Positions 40,528 through 53,345 of a DNA stretch of 64,000 nt are shown in pieces. The notes beneath the pieces are model-generated. The model was not told where the DNA came from, did no database searches, and saw only the letters and a program-made list of their open reading frames with translations. The position numbers were made by a program, and so were the translations under genes. Each line of letters opens with the position of its first letter. The first letter of the stretch is position 1. The stretch comes from Mycobacterium sp. 852014-52450_SCH5900713 (GTDB lineage Bacteria > Actinomycetota > Actinomycetes > Mycobacteriales > Mycobacteriaceae), in the NCBI RefSeq assembly GCF_001667075.1, contig NZ_LZIL01000034.1:62001-126000 (forward strand). Reading direction: 5' to 3'.

Positions 40528-40734
40528 CGCCCGCCATTCTCATCCACGGCTCGCGATCGGGCGACTTCGGCCTCGGTCCTGGTTTTCTCGGCCCGCACGA
40601 CGGCGATGCCGCGACGTCCTTGAGCCGAAAGTCCTCGGACGTCCGCGACCAAAGTCCCTACGTTTGGCCGGCGGCGTTTCGTACGGTCCCAACATTCGCC
40701 TCGGCTTTACACGGGCTCGGCCGGAGGGAAGTCA

Positions 40735-40750
40735 GGACAGGCATATGTCC
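40735..40750. promoter_or_regulatory. Palindrome upstream of the WhiB gene
   Basis: GGACA-GGCATA-TGTCC is a 5-bp inverted repeat whose centre also contains CATATG, ending 42 bp before the WhiB start. Upstream at 40628 and 40651 are two direct repeats of AAAGTCC. The regulator is unknown. Confidence 0.4.
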
Positions 40751-40792
40751 GGACGCTGAACTCTCAGCGCGGCCGGAGCAAAGGGGGAAGCA

Positions 40793-41149
40793 GTGTCAGC
40801 TACCCGAACCACCGCACAAAGCGGCACCAACGGTCCGATTCGAAACCATCTCCGCAGTGTGCAGACCCGGGATCGCGACGCCTGGGTTTCCAAAGCGCTC
40901 TGTCGCACCGGCGACCCGGATGAATTGTTCGTTCGCGGCGCCGCCCAGAGAAGGGCCGCGACGATCTGCCGGCACTGTCCGGTGGTCCTGGAGTGCGGCG
41001 CCGACGCGCTGCAAAACCGGGTCGAGTGGGGAGTCTGGGGCGGCATGACGGAACGCCAGCGACGCGCGCTGCTCAGGCAGCACTCCGACGTGGTGTCATG
41101 GGTCGACTTCCTGGCCGCCGCCCGGCGGCAGCGTCGCACCGCGATTTAG
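40793..41149 (+). CDS. WhiB-family iron-sulfur regulator, WhiB4-like
   Basis: A 118-residue Wbl protein with the four [4Fe-4S] cysteines C37, C59, C62 and C68 (spacing x21, x2, x5) and the G-V-W-G-G turn at 80-84 followed by a basic stretch. The segment D-P-D-E-L-F-V-R-G-A-A-Q-R and the W-V-S-K-A-L-C start resemble WhiB4 closely. M. tuberculosis WhiB4 (Rv3681c) lies elsewhere and no whiB gene sits between chaA and hisI there, so this is probably a second WhiB4-type gene. GTG 40793 follows a strong GGGGGAAG. Confidence 0.92.
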   Translation: MSATRTTAQSGTNGPIRNHLRSVQTRDRDAWVSKALCRTGDPDELFVRGAAQRRAATICRHCPVVLECGADALQNRVEWGVWGGMTERQRRALLRQHSDVVSWVDFLAAARRQRRTAI

Positions 41150-41179
41150 CGCCGGGGCGCTCGCTCGGACCGCAGCAGC

Positions 41180-41527
41180 CTACGACTCCGGTGCCAGCAG
41201 CAGGTCGGCGTCGAAGCAGCTGTGGTCGCCGGTGTGGCAGGCGGCGCCCACCTGGTCGACCGTCAGCAGCACGGTGTCGCCGTCGCAATCCAGGCGCACC
41301 GAGTGCACGTGTTGGGTGTGGCCGGACGTCGCGCCCTTGACCCACTGCTCGCCGCGGGACCGCGAATAATAGGTCGCCTCACGGGTTGCCAGGGTGCGGG
41401 CCAGCGCCGCGTCGTCCATCCAGGCGACCATCAGCACGTCGCCGGTGCCACGCTCCTGCACGACGGCGGTGAACAGGCCGTCGGCGTTGCGCTTCAGCCG
41501 CGCGGCAATCTGCGGGTCGAGCGTCAT
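41180..41527 (-). CDS. hisI: Phosphoribosyl-AMP cyclohydrolase
   Basis: Third step of histidine synthesis, opening the adenine ring of PR-AMP. The 115-residue protein has the metal-binding C-H-T-G-D-H-S-C-F at about 97-105 and W-M-D-D-A-A-L near residue 36. ATG 41527 overlaps the hisF stop (ATGA). No PRA-PH (HisE) domain is fused. It is the last his gene and converges with the WhiB gene 30 bp away. Confidence 0.97.
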   Translation of the reverse strand: MTLDPQIAARLKRNADGLFTAVVQERGTGDVLMVAWMDDAALARTLATREATYYSRSRGEQWVKGATSGHTQHVHSVRLDCDGDTVLLTVDQVGAACHTGDHSCFDADLLLAPES

Positions 41528-42309
41528 CGGACCGTGATCCCCTCCGCGGCCATGGCGGCCTTCACCTGGCCGATGGTCAGCTCCCGGAAGTGAAACACGC
41601 TGGCCGCCAACACCGCATCGGCGCCGGCGGCGACCGCGGGCGCGAAGTGTTCGGCCGCGCCGGCACCACCGCTGGCGATCACCGGCACCGTGACCGCCGA
41701 CCGCACCGCTTGCAGCATCGGCAGGTCGAACCCGGCCTTGGTGCCGTCGGCGTCCATCGAGTTCAGCAGGATCTCCCCCACGCCCAGATCGGCGCCGCGG
41801 GAAGCCCATTCAACGGCATCGATTCCCGTCCCACGCCGTCCGCCGTGGGTGGTGACCTCCCAACCGGACGGTGTGGGCACCGACTCCGGGGGGACCGTGC
41901 GGGCGTCGACCGACAGCACGATGCATTGCGAGCCGAACTGCCGCGCCATTTCTTCCAGCAGGTCGGGGCGGGCGATCGCGGCCGTGTTGATCGAAACCTT
42001 GTCGGCGCCCGCGCGCAGCAAGACGTCGACGTCGGCCACCGTGCGAACCCCGCCACCGACGGTCAGCGGAATGAAAACCTGCTCGGCCGTGCGGCGCACC
42101 ACGTCCAGCATGGTGGCCCGGCCCGACGACGAGGCGGTGACGTCGAGAAAGGTGAGCTCGTCGGCGCCTTCGGCGTCGTAGGCGGCCGCGAGCTCGACGG
42201 GATCGCCCGCGTCGCGGAGGTTTTCGAAGTTGACCCCCTTGACGACCCGTCCGGCGTCGACGTCCAGGCACGGAATCACCCGCACCGCAAGGCCATTCGC
42301 GGAGGACAT
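41524..42309 (-). CDS. hisF: Imidazole glycerol phosphate synthase cyclase subunit
   Basis: With HisH makes imidazole glycerol phosphate and AICAR. The 261-residue barrel begins with catalytic Asp in [10 protein letters not shown] and has [15 protein letters not shown] and A-S-G-G-A-G-A. It starts one base before the impA stop region and overlaps hisI. Confidence 0.97.
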   Translation of the reverse strand: MSSANGLAVRVIPCLDVDAGRVVKGVNFENLRDAGDPVELAAAYDAEGADELTFLDVTASSSGRATMLDVVRRTAEQVFIPLTVGGGVRTVADVDVLLRAGADKVSINTAAIARPDLLEEMARQFGSQCIVLSVDARTVPPESVPTPSGWEVTTHGGRRGTGIDAVEWASRGADLGVGEILLNSMDADGTKAGFDLPMLQAVRSAVTVPVIASGGAGAAEHFAPAVAAGADAVLAASVFHFRELTIGQVKAAMAAEGITVR

Positions 42310-42310
42310 C

Positions 42311-43114
42311 TCAGAAGTCCTCCGGTCGGCCCGTTTTGCGCAGGATCTCGAGTATCTCGGCGTGTGCGCGGGGGCCCGCGGCCAGTGCGGAATCCGACGC
42401 GGGGCTCCACGGCTGCCCGTGGGTGTCGGTCACGACACCGCCCGCCGCCTGCACCAGCGCGACGCCGGCGGCGTGGTCCCACACATGACCGCCGAAACTG
42501 ATCGAGCCACCGAGGACCCCGTCGGCGACGTAGGCCAGGTCGAGCCCGGTGGACCCGTGCATCCGCAACCGCGACGAGACCCGACTCAGACTCTCCAGCA
42601 CCGCGATCCGGTAGCGCCCCGGGAACCGGCCCCGCGCGTCGGCGCTGAACGAGCCGGCGCCGATCAGGGCGTCGGCCAGGTCGATGTCGGCCAGGGGCGG
42701 TTGCGCGACACCGTTTTTCATCAGTGGGCCGTCCACCACAGCGGTGTAGCGCTGGTCGACGAAGGGCAGCCAGGTCAGCCCGGCCACCGGGTCGCCGCGA
42801 TGCAGCAGGCCCAGCAGGATCCCCGCCATCGGCGAGCCCGCCGCGTAGTTGAACGTGCCGTCGACGGGGTCGAGCACCCACACCCACTCCGAGTCGACTT
42901 CGGCACCGCCGAACTCCTCACCGTGCACACCGATGCCGGTCGCCTCTTCCAGCGCGCCGACCACCTGCCGCTCGATCGCGAGGTCGACGTCGGTGGCGAA
43001 GTCGTTGCCCTTCTTCTGGACCGCCGAATCGGCGCGATGGCCGGCGAGGAACGGCTCGGTGGCGTCGTCCAGAATCGCCGAGGCCTTCTCCACCAATGCG
43101 TCCAGATCCGCCAC
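42311..43114 (-). CDS. impA: Inositol monophosphatase-family protein
   Basis: A 267-residue protein with the lithium-sensitive phosphatase motifs [21 protein letters not shown] (metal ligands) and W-D-H-A-A-G (motif B). In M. tuberculosis ImpA and related enzymes act on inositol-1-phosphate; in several actinobacteria such a gene in the his cluster supplies histidinol-phosphate phosphatase (HisN). Position between hisA and hisF makes the histidine role plausible. Start is GTG 43114; the longer frame upstream overlaps hisA and is not used. Confidence 0.9.
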   Translation of the reverse strand: MADLDALVEKASAILDDATEPFLAGHRADSAVQKKGNDFATDVDLAIERQVVGALEEATGIGVHGEEFGGAEVDSEWVWVLDPVDGTFNYAAGSPMAGILLGLLHRGDPVAGLTWLPFVDQRYTAVVDGPLMKNGVAQPPLADIDLADALIGAGSFSADARGRFPGRYRIAVLESLSRVSSRLRMHGSTGLDLAYVADGVLGGSISFGGHVWDHAAGVALVQAAGGVVTDTHGQPWSPASDSALAAGPRAHAEILEILRKTGRPEDF

Positions 43115-43118
43115 GGCC

Positions 43119-43862
43119 CTACCCCGCAACCGCGGCCAGCGCCTGTGGCAGGGTGAACCGCCCGGCGTAGAGGGCTTTGCCCACGATGGCGCCCTCGACC
43201 CCGCGGTCGGTGAGAGTGGCGATCGCGCGCAGGTCGTCCAGGCTCGACACGCCACCGGAGGCGATCACCGGGGCGTCGGTGCGCTCGGCGACGGCGGCCA
43301 GCAGGTCGAGGTTGGGGCCGCCCAGCGTGCCGTCCTTGGTGACGTCGGTGACGACGAACCGCGAACACCCTTCTCCGTCAAGGCGTTCCAGCACTTCCCA
43401 CAGGTCGCCGCCGTCGGTTTCCCAGCCGCGTCCGCGCAGTCGGTGCTGCCCCGCCGGCCTGGTTTTGTCGATCTGGACGTCCAGTCCCACGGCCACCTTG
43501 TCGCCGTGTTCGCTGATCGCGCGGGCACACCACTGGGGGTTCTCCAAGGCCGCCGTACCCAGGTTGACCCGGGCGCAGCCGGTGGCCAGCGCCGCGGCCA
43601 GCGAGCCGTCGTCACGGATCCCCCCGGAGAGCTCGACCTGCACGTCGAGCTTGCCGACCACCTCGGCCAGCAGTTCGCGGTTCGAGCCGCGCCCGAACGC
43701 CGCGTCCAGGTCGACCAGGTGGATCCATTCCGCCCCGTCGCGCTGCCAGTTCAGCGCCGCGTCCAGTGCCGAGCCGTATTCGGTTTCGCTACCCGCCTTG
43801 CCCTGGACCAGCCGCACGGCACGGCCGTCGACCACGTCGACCGCGGGCAACAAGATCAACAC
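43119..43862 (-). CDS. hisA: Bifunctional phosphoribosyl isomerase (PriA, HisA/TrpF)
   Basis: Catalyses the ProFAR isomerase step of histidine synthesis and, in actinobacteria, the phosphoribosylanthranilate isomerase step of tryptophan synthesis. The roughly 247-residue barrel has catalytic Asp in [12 protein letters not shown] and in [14 protein letters not shown]. The trp genes of this window contain no trpF, consistent with the dual role. GGGAGGG lies just upstream of GTG 43862, the start chosen; an ATG at 43886 would add eight residues. Confidence 0.96.
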   Translation of the reverse strand: MLILLPAVDVVDGRAVRLVQGKAGSETEYGSALDAALNWQRDGAEWIHLVDLDAAFGRGSNRELLAEVVGKLDVQVELSGGIRDDGSLAAALATGCARVNLGTAALENPQWCARAISEHGDKVAVGLDVQIDKTRPAGQHRLRGRGWETDGGDLWEVLERLDGEGCSRFVVTDVTKDGTLGGPNLDLLAAVAERTDAPVIASGGVSSLDDLRAIATLTDRGVEGAIVGKALYAGRFTLPQALAAVAG

Positions 43863-43882
43863 ATTCCCTCCCAAGCCGCTCG

Positions 43883-44499
43883 TCACAGTGCCTCAATCCA
43901 GTTGCGCAGCACGGCCGCGCCCGCATCCCCGCTCTTTTCGGGGTGAAACTGGGTGGCCGACAGCGCACCCTGCTCGACGGCGGCCAGAAAGGGCACCCGG
44001 TGGGTGGCCCAGGTGAGCACGGCCTCGGGCGGACCCTCCCAGCGCTGCGCGGCATAGGAGTGCACGAAATAGAAGCGGGTATCGGAGTCCAGCCCCTTGA
44101 ACAGGGTGGTGCCTCCCCCGGCGTCGACGACGTTCCAGCCCATGTGCGGGATCACCGGAGCATCCAGCCGGGTGACCTCTCCCGGCCACTGGCCGCAACC
44201 CGTTGTCTGCACACCGAATTCGACGCCGCTGGCGAACAGGATCTGCATGCCCACGCAGACGCCCAGCACCGGGTGCCCGGCGGCGACCCGGTCGGCGATG
44301 ATGCGGTCCCCCTTGACTCTGCGCAGGCCCGTCATGCAGGCCTCGAAGGCCCCGACGCCGGGCACCACCAGCCCGTCGGCGGCGGCCGCCGCATCGGCGT
44401 CGGCGGTCACCTCGACCGATGCACCCGCCCGCTCGAGCGCGCGCTGGGCCGACCGTAGGTTGCCCGAGCCGTAATCCAGGACCACAACGGATGGTTTTG

Positions 44500-44503
<4 letters not shown>
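43883..44503 (-). CDS. hisH: Imidazole glycerol phosphate synthase glutaminase subunit
   Basis: Class I glutamine amidotransferase feeding ammonia to HisF. The 206-residue product has the triad: Cys in L-G-V-C-V-G-M-Q, His and Glu in [10 protein letters not shown] 44503 overlaps the hisB stop by four bases (GTGA); hisA starts about 20 bp beyond its stop. Confidence 0.97.
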
Positions 44504-47581
<3,078 letters not shown>

Positions 47582-47675
47582 TGCCTCCATTGTCCCAGAG
47601 CAACTCAAGTCGATATCCGCCCGGTACAGTGCCCTTGAAAAGCCGGGTTAGGCCCACAAAAGTCAGGGAGTTGTC

Positions 47676-48098
47676 ATGTCCGCGAAGGATCACCCCAATA
47701 ACGCCCCGGGCGTCCCGATGGTGTTCCCGCCCTGGTTCGAGCGCTTCCAGATCAAGTATTTCAACCCGGCGGTCAAGCCGATCGCCCGCTTTCTGCCCGG
47801 CACGGCGACCATCAAGCACCGCGGCCGCACCTCCGGCACGCCGTACGAGACGATCATCACCCCCTACCGCAAGGGAAACGTGCTGGCGATCGCGCTGGGC
47901 CACGGCAAGACGAACTGGGCCAAGAACGTCCTGGCGGCCGGCGAGGCCGACGTGCAGTTCAGCCGCAACCGCGTGGTGCACATCACCAACCCGCGCATCC
48001 TGCCGGCCGGCACCGAGGGTCCCGACGCCGAACGCCTGCCGCGGATGGCCCGCATGCAGCTGCGGCGAATCGGCGTGTTCGTCGGCGACATCGCCTAA
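47676..48098 (+). CDS. DUF385 / deazaflavin-dependent nitroreductase-family protein
   Basis: A 140-residue split-beta-barrel protein of the Ddn family, which bind coenzyme F420 and reduce quinones or nitro compounds. The segment H-R-G-R-T-S-G-T-P-Y-E-T (about 50-60), characteristic of the family, and the A-L-G-H-G-K-T-N-W loop are present. ATG 47676 has GGGAG about five bases upstream. Counterpart of Rv1598c; its own substrate is unknown. Confidence 0.9.
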   Translation: MSAKDHPNNAPGVPMVFPPWFERFQIKYFNPAVKPIARFLPGTATIKHRGRTSGTPYETIITPYRKGNVLAIALGHGKTNWAKNVLAAGEADVQFSRNRVVHITNPRILPAGTEGPDAERLPRMARMQLRRIGVFVGDIA

Positions 48099-48186
48099 AG
48101 GTCGGGCGCCCTTTCGCGCGTGCGCTCACGGCGGCGACGCGCCGTTTGGGCGCGCACTCGCCGCCCGGAACGCATACTCCGGCGGA

Positions 48187-49215
48187 CTACGCCCTGGTGA
48201 AGACCGTCTTACCGGTCATCGTCGGCCAGGCCGAGGGGGCGTCCTCCCACGCGACGACGCGGTCGACGGCCGGCGACACGTCCAGGCCGCCCGCGAGCAG
48301 CTCGAGTACCCGCGGGATGACCGTGCGCGCGCTGACGCGTCCGGTGATGAACCGCACGCCGCGCGAGTACATCGGCAGCAACGGCATCTCGACCCGATAT
48401 TCGGGGTAGATCCCGGTGTCGGTGCACACGCCGTCCGGCCAGGTGGCACGCAGCGTCGCCGCTAGCAACGCGGGATCGCTGGTGGTGTGCACGGTGACCG
48501 GGTAAGGGCCCCAAGACTTGTCGGGTTTGGCCACGTCGTGGACCGCCGCGCCGAGCTTCTCGGCTGCGGCCAGCCGCTGCGGGTCGGTGTCGACGTAGTC
48601 GACGTGGGCGCCCAGCGCCGCGGCGATCGCGGCCGAGTAGAGGCCGATCGACAGCCGCCCGAGCACCAGGACGCGGCGATCGACGGGATCGAGCGCATCC
48701 AGTTCCGCACCGAACGGCCCGACGGTGCGCCAGCCGTCGGGGATGTTGTCCGACAGCGAGGCCATAGCGACTGGGTCGACGGCGTCGGGAAAAGGGACGA
48801 GCATCGCGTCGGCGTACGGGACCAGCACCAGGTCCGACATGAAGCCGCCGCCGTCCAGGCCGGCGATCGGAGCCATCCCGTAGGCCGCCATCAGCGGCAC
48901 CGCGCTGCACGAGCCGGTCACGCCACGGCGGCATTCGCGGCAGTCCCCGCAGTTGATCTGAAACGGCACCACGACCCGGTCGCCGACCCGGGCGCCCCTG
49001 ACGTCGTCGCCGACGGCGACGACCTCGGCCAATCCTTCGTGGCCCACCGCGTACCCCGGCGGCAGCGGCAGCCGCCCGTTGCACACAGCGACGTCCAGGT
49101 CGCAACACGCCACCGCCAGCGGCCGCACGAGCGCCTGCCCGGGCTCGGTGAGCTGCGGCTCGGGCACCTCGCGCCACGCGTATCGCCCGGCTTCTTCGTA
49201 GGTCAGCTGCCTCAT
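48187..49215 (-). CDS. Zinc-binding alcohol dehydrogenase-like oxidoreductase (MDR family)
   Basis: A 342-residue medium-chain dehydrogenase. It has G-H-E-G near residue 58, the four structural-zinc cysteines spaced C-x2-C-x2-C-x7-C at about 88-102, and a Rossmann segment V-L-V-L-G-R-L-S-I-G in place of the usual G-x-G-x-x-G; an Asp-rich end of strand 2 suggests NAD preference. It is divergent from a TetR gene and both flank a perfect palindrome. No counterpart between Rv1598c and nadC exists in M. tuberculosis as far as I recall, so this pair looks like an insertion. Confidence 0.85.
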   Translation of the reverse strand: MRQLTYEEAGRYAWREVPEPQLTEPGQALVRPLAVACCDLDVAVCNGRLPLPPGYAVGHEGLAEVVAVGDDVRGARVGDRVVVPFQINCGDCRECRRGVTGSCSAVPLMAAYGMAPIAGLDGGGFMSDLVLVPYADAMLVPFPDAVDPVAMASLSDNIPDGWRTVGPFGAELDALDPVDRRVLVLGRLSIGLYSAAIAAALGAHVDYVDTDPQRLAAAEKLGAAVHDVAKPDKSWGPYPVTVHTTSDPALLAATLRATWPDGVCTDTGIYPEYRVEMPLLPMYSRGVRFITGRVSARTVIPRVLELLAGGLDVSPAVDRVVAWEDAPSAWPTMTGKTVFTRA

Positions 49216-49224
49216 CTCTGCATT

Positions 49225-49242
49225 CTTGAGTGATCACTCAAG
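49225..49242. promoter_or_regulatory. TetR operator, perfect 18-bp palindrome
   Basis: CTTGAGTGATCACTCAAG reads identically on both strands. It lies 9 bp before the dehydrogenase ATG and 13 bp before the TetR GTG. This position would block both divergent genes; repression by the adjacent TetR is the natural inference. Confidence 0.85.
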
Positions 49243-49255
49243 TAAAGTCAAGAGC

Positions 49256-49822
49256 GTGCCGAGACCCGACCGCAGTCGCCCCGCGTTGATCGATACGGCC
49301 GCCACGCTGTTTCGCCGCCAGGGCTACGCGGCGACCGGCCTGAACCAGATCCTCGACGAGGCCGGCGTCAAGCCCGGTTCGCTGTATCACCACTTTCCGC
49401 AGGGCAAGCAACAACTGGCCGCGGCGGTCGTCGAGACCGAAGGCGCCGGCATCGAGCAACTGCTGCGCCGCTTCCTGGCGACGGGCCGGCCGGCGGCCGA
49501 CATCGTCGACCGCTGGATCGACCTGCTGGCGGCGGGGCTGGCCGGCGACCGGCGCGACGGCTGCCCGATCGAGCCGATCGCCACCGAGTCGGTGCACGCG
49601 AGCCCGCTGGTGCGCGAGGCGTCGGCCCGCGCCTTCGGTGGCTGGTGTGCGGCCCTCGAGGAGCGGCTGCGCTCCGACGGCTGGCCCGCAGCCGAGGCCA
49701 AAGACGTTGCGCTGGCGGTGATCTCGTTGATCGAGGGGGCGCTGATCCTGTCCCGGATCTCCGGGAACGCGGGCGCGCTGGACGCCGCCAAGCCCGCCGC
49801 ACGCACGCTGCTGCGCGGCTGA
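49256..49822 (+). CDS. TetR-family transcriptional repressor
   Basis: A 188-residue regulator with an N-terminal helix-turn-helix (about 8-55: A-A-T-L-F-R-R-Q-G-Y, T-G-L-N-Q-I-L-D-E-A-G-V, G-S-L-Y-H-H-F) of the LmrA/YxaF-like subgroup and a C-terminal ligand domain. GTG 49256 lies beyond the palindrome; the upstream TTG at 49226 would begin inside it and is rejected. It ends 5 bp from the converging nadC stop. Ligand unknown. Confidence 0.9.
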   Translation: MPRPDRSRPALIDTAATLFRRQGYAATGLNQILDEAGVKPGSLYHHFPQGKQQLAAAVVETEGAGIEQLLRRFLATGRPAADIVDRWIDLLAAGLAGDRRDGCPIEPIATESVHASPLVREASARAFGGWCAALEERLRSDGWPAAEAKDVALAVISLIEGALILSRISGNAGALDAAKPAARTLLRG

Positions 49823-49827
49823 GGGCC

Positions 49828-50679
49828 CTACATGTCCAGGCCGATGTCGAGCGCGCGCACGGAATGCGTCAGCGCGCCGACGGCCAGGTAATCGACCCCG
49901 GTGGCGGCGTAGGTGGCGGCGTTCTCCAAGCTGAGCCCGCCGGACGACTCGAGCAGCACCGCCGGCGCGCGCGCCTCGCGCCGCTGCACGGCCATCTGCG
50001 TCTGCCACACCGGGAAGTTGTCCAGCAGCACCAGTTCCGGCTTTTCGCCCAGCACCTCGTCGAGCTGCTCGAGGGAGTCCACCTCCACCTCGCACGGTAG
50101 ATCCGGCGCCGCGTCGCGCACCGCCCGCAGCGCGTCGACCACCGAGCCCGCGGCCACCACGTGGTTGTCCTTGATCAGCGCCGCATCGCCGAGCCCCATC
50201 CGGTGGTTGACGCCGCCGCCGACCCGCACCGCGTACTTCTGCAGCGCGCGCAGCCCGGGCAGGGTTTTGCGGGTGTCGCGGACCTTGGCCTTGGTGCCGT
50301 CCACGGCCTCGACCCAGGCCGCCGTTGTGGTGGCGATGCCCGAAAGGTGACAGACCAGGTTAAGCATGGTCCGCTCTGCGGTCAGCAGGCCGCGGGCGTC
50401 CGCGCGCACGGTCAGGGCCGGCTCGCCCGGTTGCAGCCGGGCGCCGTCCTCGACGCTGTGCACCACTTCGTAGCCCCCGGCGAGGACCGCGTCGAGGACC
50501 AGCAGCGCGACCTCGACGCCGGCGATCACGCCCGGCTCCCGGGGCACCATCGACGCCGTCGCCATCGCACCGGCGGGCACCGTCGCGAGGGTGGTGATGT
50601 CGGGGCCGTAGCGCAGGTCCTCTTCCAGACCGCGCCGGATGATGTCCTGAGCGGCGCTTCGTTCGTCGGGCAGCATCAT
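49828..50679 (-). CDS. nadC: Nicotinate-nucleotide pyrophosphorylase (quinolinate phosphoribosyltransferase)
   Basis: Converts quinolinate and PRPP to nicotinate mononucleotide, completing the de novo branch of NAD synthesis. The 283-residue product has V-R-D-T-R-K-T-L-P-G-L-R, V-G-G-G-V-N-H-R-M-G-L and I-K-D-N-H. Its ATG overlaps the nadB stop, so nadABC form one unit (Rv1594-Rv1596). Confidence 0.97.
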   Translation of the reverse strand: MMLPDERSAAQDIIRRGLEEDLRYGPDITTLATVPAGAMATASMVPREPGVIAGVEVALLVLDAVLAGGYEVVHSVEDGARLQPGEPALTVRADARGLLTAERTMLNLVCHLSGIATTTAAWVEAVDGTKAKVRDTRKTLPGLRALQKYAVRVGGGVNHRMGLGDAALIKDNHVVAAGSVVDALRAVRDAAPDLPCEVEVDSLEQLDEVLGEKPELVLLDNFPVWQTQMAVQRREARAPAVLLESSGGLSLENAATYAATGVDYLAVGALTHSVRALDIGLDM

Positions 50680-52253
50680 CAGCCCACTGCCTCCAGCGCC
50701 TCCACCAGCACCGAGTTCTGGTCCTCGGCCAGCCGCAGCATGCTGCTGCGCGCCTGTTCCGGTGCGGGGTCCGGGTATTCGGCGCGATGGTGGCAGCCCC
50801 GGCTCTCGTTGCGGGCCAGGGCGGCGGCCGTCACCGCGCGGGCGGCGACGGCCAGCGCGACGTCCTCGAAGTCGCGGCGGCCGGAGATGGGGCGCACCCG
50901 CGCCCCCGACAGCGTGTCGGACAAACGATGCAGCCCGGCGGCGTCGCGCACCACCGAGGCGTCGCGGCTCATCGCGGCCTGCAATGCGCCGCGCTCCGGG
51001 GCGGTGTGGGCGATGGGCTCGGGCTCGACAGCCCTGACGCGCCCGGCCGCCATCGCGTGCGCGGCCGCGGCTTTCCCGGCGCGGCCACCGACCACCAGGC
51101 CCTCCAGCAGGCTGTTGGACGCCAGCCGGTTGGCACCGTGCAGTCCGGTGCGCGCCACCTCGCCGGCGGCGAACAGGCCGGGCAATTCAGTCTGGCCGTG
51201 CACATCGGTGACGACGCCGCCGCAGCTGTAGTGCGCCCCCGGCACGACCGGGATGGGTTCGCGGACGGGGTCGATGCCGGCTGCGCGGCACGCGGCGGTC
51301 ACGGTAGGGAACCGGGCCGCGAAACCGTCGATGCCGCGCGCGTCGAGGAAAACGCATGGGTCGCCGGTGGCCTTCAGCCGGGTGTCGATGGCCGCGGCGA
51401 CGACGTCACGCGGTGCCAGGTCGCCCATCGGGTGAACACCGGCCGTCACCGAATTACCTTGCCGATCAAGGAGTATCGCGCCCTCACCGCGGATCGCCTC
51501 GGTGACCAGCGGGCGCCGCCCGCCGCTCCCGCCGAACAGCATCGTCGGGTGGAACTGGATGAACTCCAGGTCGCTGACCGCGACGCCGGCCCACAGTGCC
51601 AGCGCGATTCCGTCACCGGTGGAGCCCTCCGGATTGGTGGTCGCACCGTAGAGGTGCCCGAGACCTCCGGAGGCCAGGATCACCGCGGGCGCGTTGATGA
51701 TTCCGTAGCCGTCCACGCTGCCCAGCAGGACCCCGGTGACTGCGGCATCGTTGTGCAGCACCCGCAGGGCCACGTGGCCGGCGCGGATGTCCAGCCTGGC
51801 CGCGGCGTGGTCGAGCGCCCGCTGCACCTCGGCTCCGGTGGCGTCACCGCCGGCGTGCACGATCCGCCGCCGCGAGTGCCCGCCCTCGCGCGTCACGTCC
51901 CAGCGGCCCGGGTATGCCTCGTCGAATCGCGCTCCGGCACCGACCAATTCGGACACCGCCCGGTAGCCGTCGGCGACGATGGAATACACCGCGTCGGGGT
52001 CGCAGAGGCCGGCGCCGGCCGTCAAGGTGTCAGCGACGTGGGCCTCCACCGAGTCATCGTTGTCGGGCAAGACCACCGCGATGCCGCCCTGCGCGTAGTG
52101 GGTCGCGGTCCCCCCCTTCGCCTGGTCGGCCTTGCTGAGCACGACGACGCTGCGGCCGGCGCGATGGGCGGCCAGCGCCGCGGCCAATCCCGCGACACCG
52201 GTACCGATGACGACGACGTCGGCGCTGTGGGTCCAGGCGGGGCGGACGGTCAT
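50679..52253 (-). CDS. nadB: L-aspartate oxidase
   Basis: FAD enzyme oxidising aspartate to iminoaspartate. The 524-residue protein has the dinucleotide fold [10 protein letters not shown] near residue 14, the [10 protein letters not shown] segment and catalytic H-P-T and R-E-x-G-H-S-R-R-R type E-G-G-H-S-R-R-R. Start overlaps the nadA stop. Confidence 0.97.
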   Translation of the reverse strand: MTVRPAWTHSADVVVIGTGVAGLAAALAAHRAGRSVVVLSKADQAKGGTATHYAQGGIAVVLPDNDDSVEAHVADTLTAGAGLCDPDAVYSIVADGYRAVSELVGAGARFDEAYPGRWDVTREGGHSRRRIVHAGGDATGAEVQRALDHAAARLDIRAGHVALRVLHNDAAVTGVLLGSVDGYGIINAPAVILASGGLGHLYGATTNPEGSTGDGIALALWAGVAVSDLEFIQFHPTMLFGGSGGRRPLVTEAIRGEGAILLDRQGNSVTAGVHPMGDLAPRDVVAAAIDTRLKATGDPCVFLDARGIDGFAARFPTVTAACRAAGIDPVREPIPVVPGAHYSCGGVVTDVHGQTELPGLFAAGEVARTGLHGANRLASNSLLEGLVVGGRAGKAAAAHAMAAGRVRAVEPEPIAHTAPERGALQAAMSRDASVVRDAAGLHRLSDTLSGARVRPISGRRDFEDVALAVAARAVTAAALARNESRGCHHRAEYPDPAPEQARSSMLRLAEDQNSVLVEALEAVG

Positions 52254-53299
52254 TCGCCGCCGCCCGGCTGACCGATTTCGATCATTCGCTGCACGCTGCG
52301 GCGGCCCGCCGCCGCGATCTCCGGGTCGACATCGACTTCGTCGGCCCCGTCCACCAGGCAGCGCAGCAGGGCCGCGGGCGTGATCATCTTCATGTACTTG
52401 CAGGACGCCCGGTCGTTGACCGCGCGGAAGTCGACCTGCGGGGCGGCCCTACGCAGCTGATGCAGCATGCCGACCTCGGTCGCGACCAGCACCTTGCGGG
52501 CCCGGGTTTGGTGCGCCGCGTCGAGCATGCCGCCGGTGGACAGGATCTTCACCCGATCCGCCGGGAAGGCGCCCTCGCCGGCGAGGTACAACGCCGAAGT
52601 GGCACAACCGCATTCGGGATGGACATAGAGGTCGGCGTCGGGGTTCGCCCGCGCCTGCTCGGACAGCTCGTCGCCGTTGATCCCGGCGTGCACGTGGCAT
52701 TCACCGGCCCACACGTGCATGTTCGTGCGGCCGGTCACCCGGCGCACGTGGGCGCCGAGAAACTGGTCCGGGCAGAACAGCACCTCGCGGTCGGGGTCGA
52801 TGGACTCGACCACGTCGACCGCGTTGGACGACGTGCAGCAGATGTCGGTGAGCGCCTTCACGGCGGCGGTGGTGTTGACGTAGGAGACGACGACGGCGCC
52901 GGGGTGCTCGTCGCGCCAGGCGCGCAGCTCGTCGGGGGTGATGGAGTCGGCCAGTGAGCAGCCGGCCCGCTGGTCCGGGATGAGGACCGTCTTGTCGGGA
53001 CTGAGGATCTTGGCGGTCTCGGCCATGAAGTGCACCCCGCAGAACACGATGGTGTCCTCGGGCGCCTCGGCGGCGATCCGCGACAGCGCCAGTGAGTCGC
53101 CGACGTGGTCGGCGACGTCCTGTATCGCGGGCAGCTGGTAGTTGTGCGCGAGCACGGTGGCGCCGCGCAGCTTCGCCAGTCGGCGAATCTCGGCGGCCCA
53201 CTGCTCGTTGCCCTCCACACCGGCGTAACCGGCCGGTGAATCCGTGACGTCGGCCATCATGTCTTCGGCGAGCGTGTCCATGCGATTTATAACCGTCAC
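52250..53299 (-). CDS. nadA: Quinolinate synthase
   Basis: [4Fe-4S] enzyme condensing iminoaspartate with dihydroxyacetone phosphate. The 349-residue product has the three cluster cysteines in F-C-G-V-H-F, I-C-C-T-S-S-N and P-E-C-G-C-A-T, and V-L-A-H-N-Y-Q. GTG 53299 with AAGGAG five bases upstream gives exactly the tuberculosis length and N-terminus; longer upstream extensions overlap nrtR. First gene of the nad operon. Confidence 0.97.
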   Translation of the reverse strand: MTVINRMDTLAEDMMADVTDSPAGYAGVEGNEQWAAEIRRLAKLRGATVLAHNYQLPAIQDVADHVGDSLALSRIAAEAPEDTIVFCGVHFMAETAKILSPDKTVLIPDQRAGCSLADSITPDELRAWRDEHPGAVVVSYVNTTAAVKALTDICCTSSNAVDVVESIDPDREVLFCPDQFLGAHVRRVTGRTNMHVWAGECHVHAGINGDELSEQARANPDADLYVHPECGCATSALYLAGEGAFPADRVKILSTGGMLDAAHQTRARKVLVATEVGMLHQLRRAAPQVDFRAVNDRASCKYMKMITPAALLRCLVDGADEVDVDPEIAAAGRRSVQRMIEIGQPGGGE

Positions 53300-53322
53300 G
53301 GCGGCTCCTTTCAGCCCAGGAG

Positions 53323-53345
53323 GTTTTCGACTTATAATCGAAAAC
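53323..53345. promoter_or_regulatory. NrtR-type operator between nadA and nrtR
   Basis: GTTTTCGA-CTTATAA-TCGAAAAC is a perfect 8-bp inverted repeat with a seven-base AT-rich centre, abutting the nrtR ATG and 24 bp from the nadA start. NrtR proteins repress NAD genes from such sites and are relieved by ADP-ribose. Binding here is inferred from position and regulator identity. Confidence 0.8.

Noticed and set aside
40628..40657. AAAGTCC repeats as DosR boxes upstream of WhiB
   Set aside because: Only half of the DosR consensus matches; the other half is poor, so no DosR site is called.
41149..41160. GCGCCGGGGCGC hairpin as terminator between the WhiB gene and hisI
   Set aside because: Stem of four to five pairs without a T-run; too weak to call.
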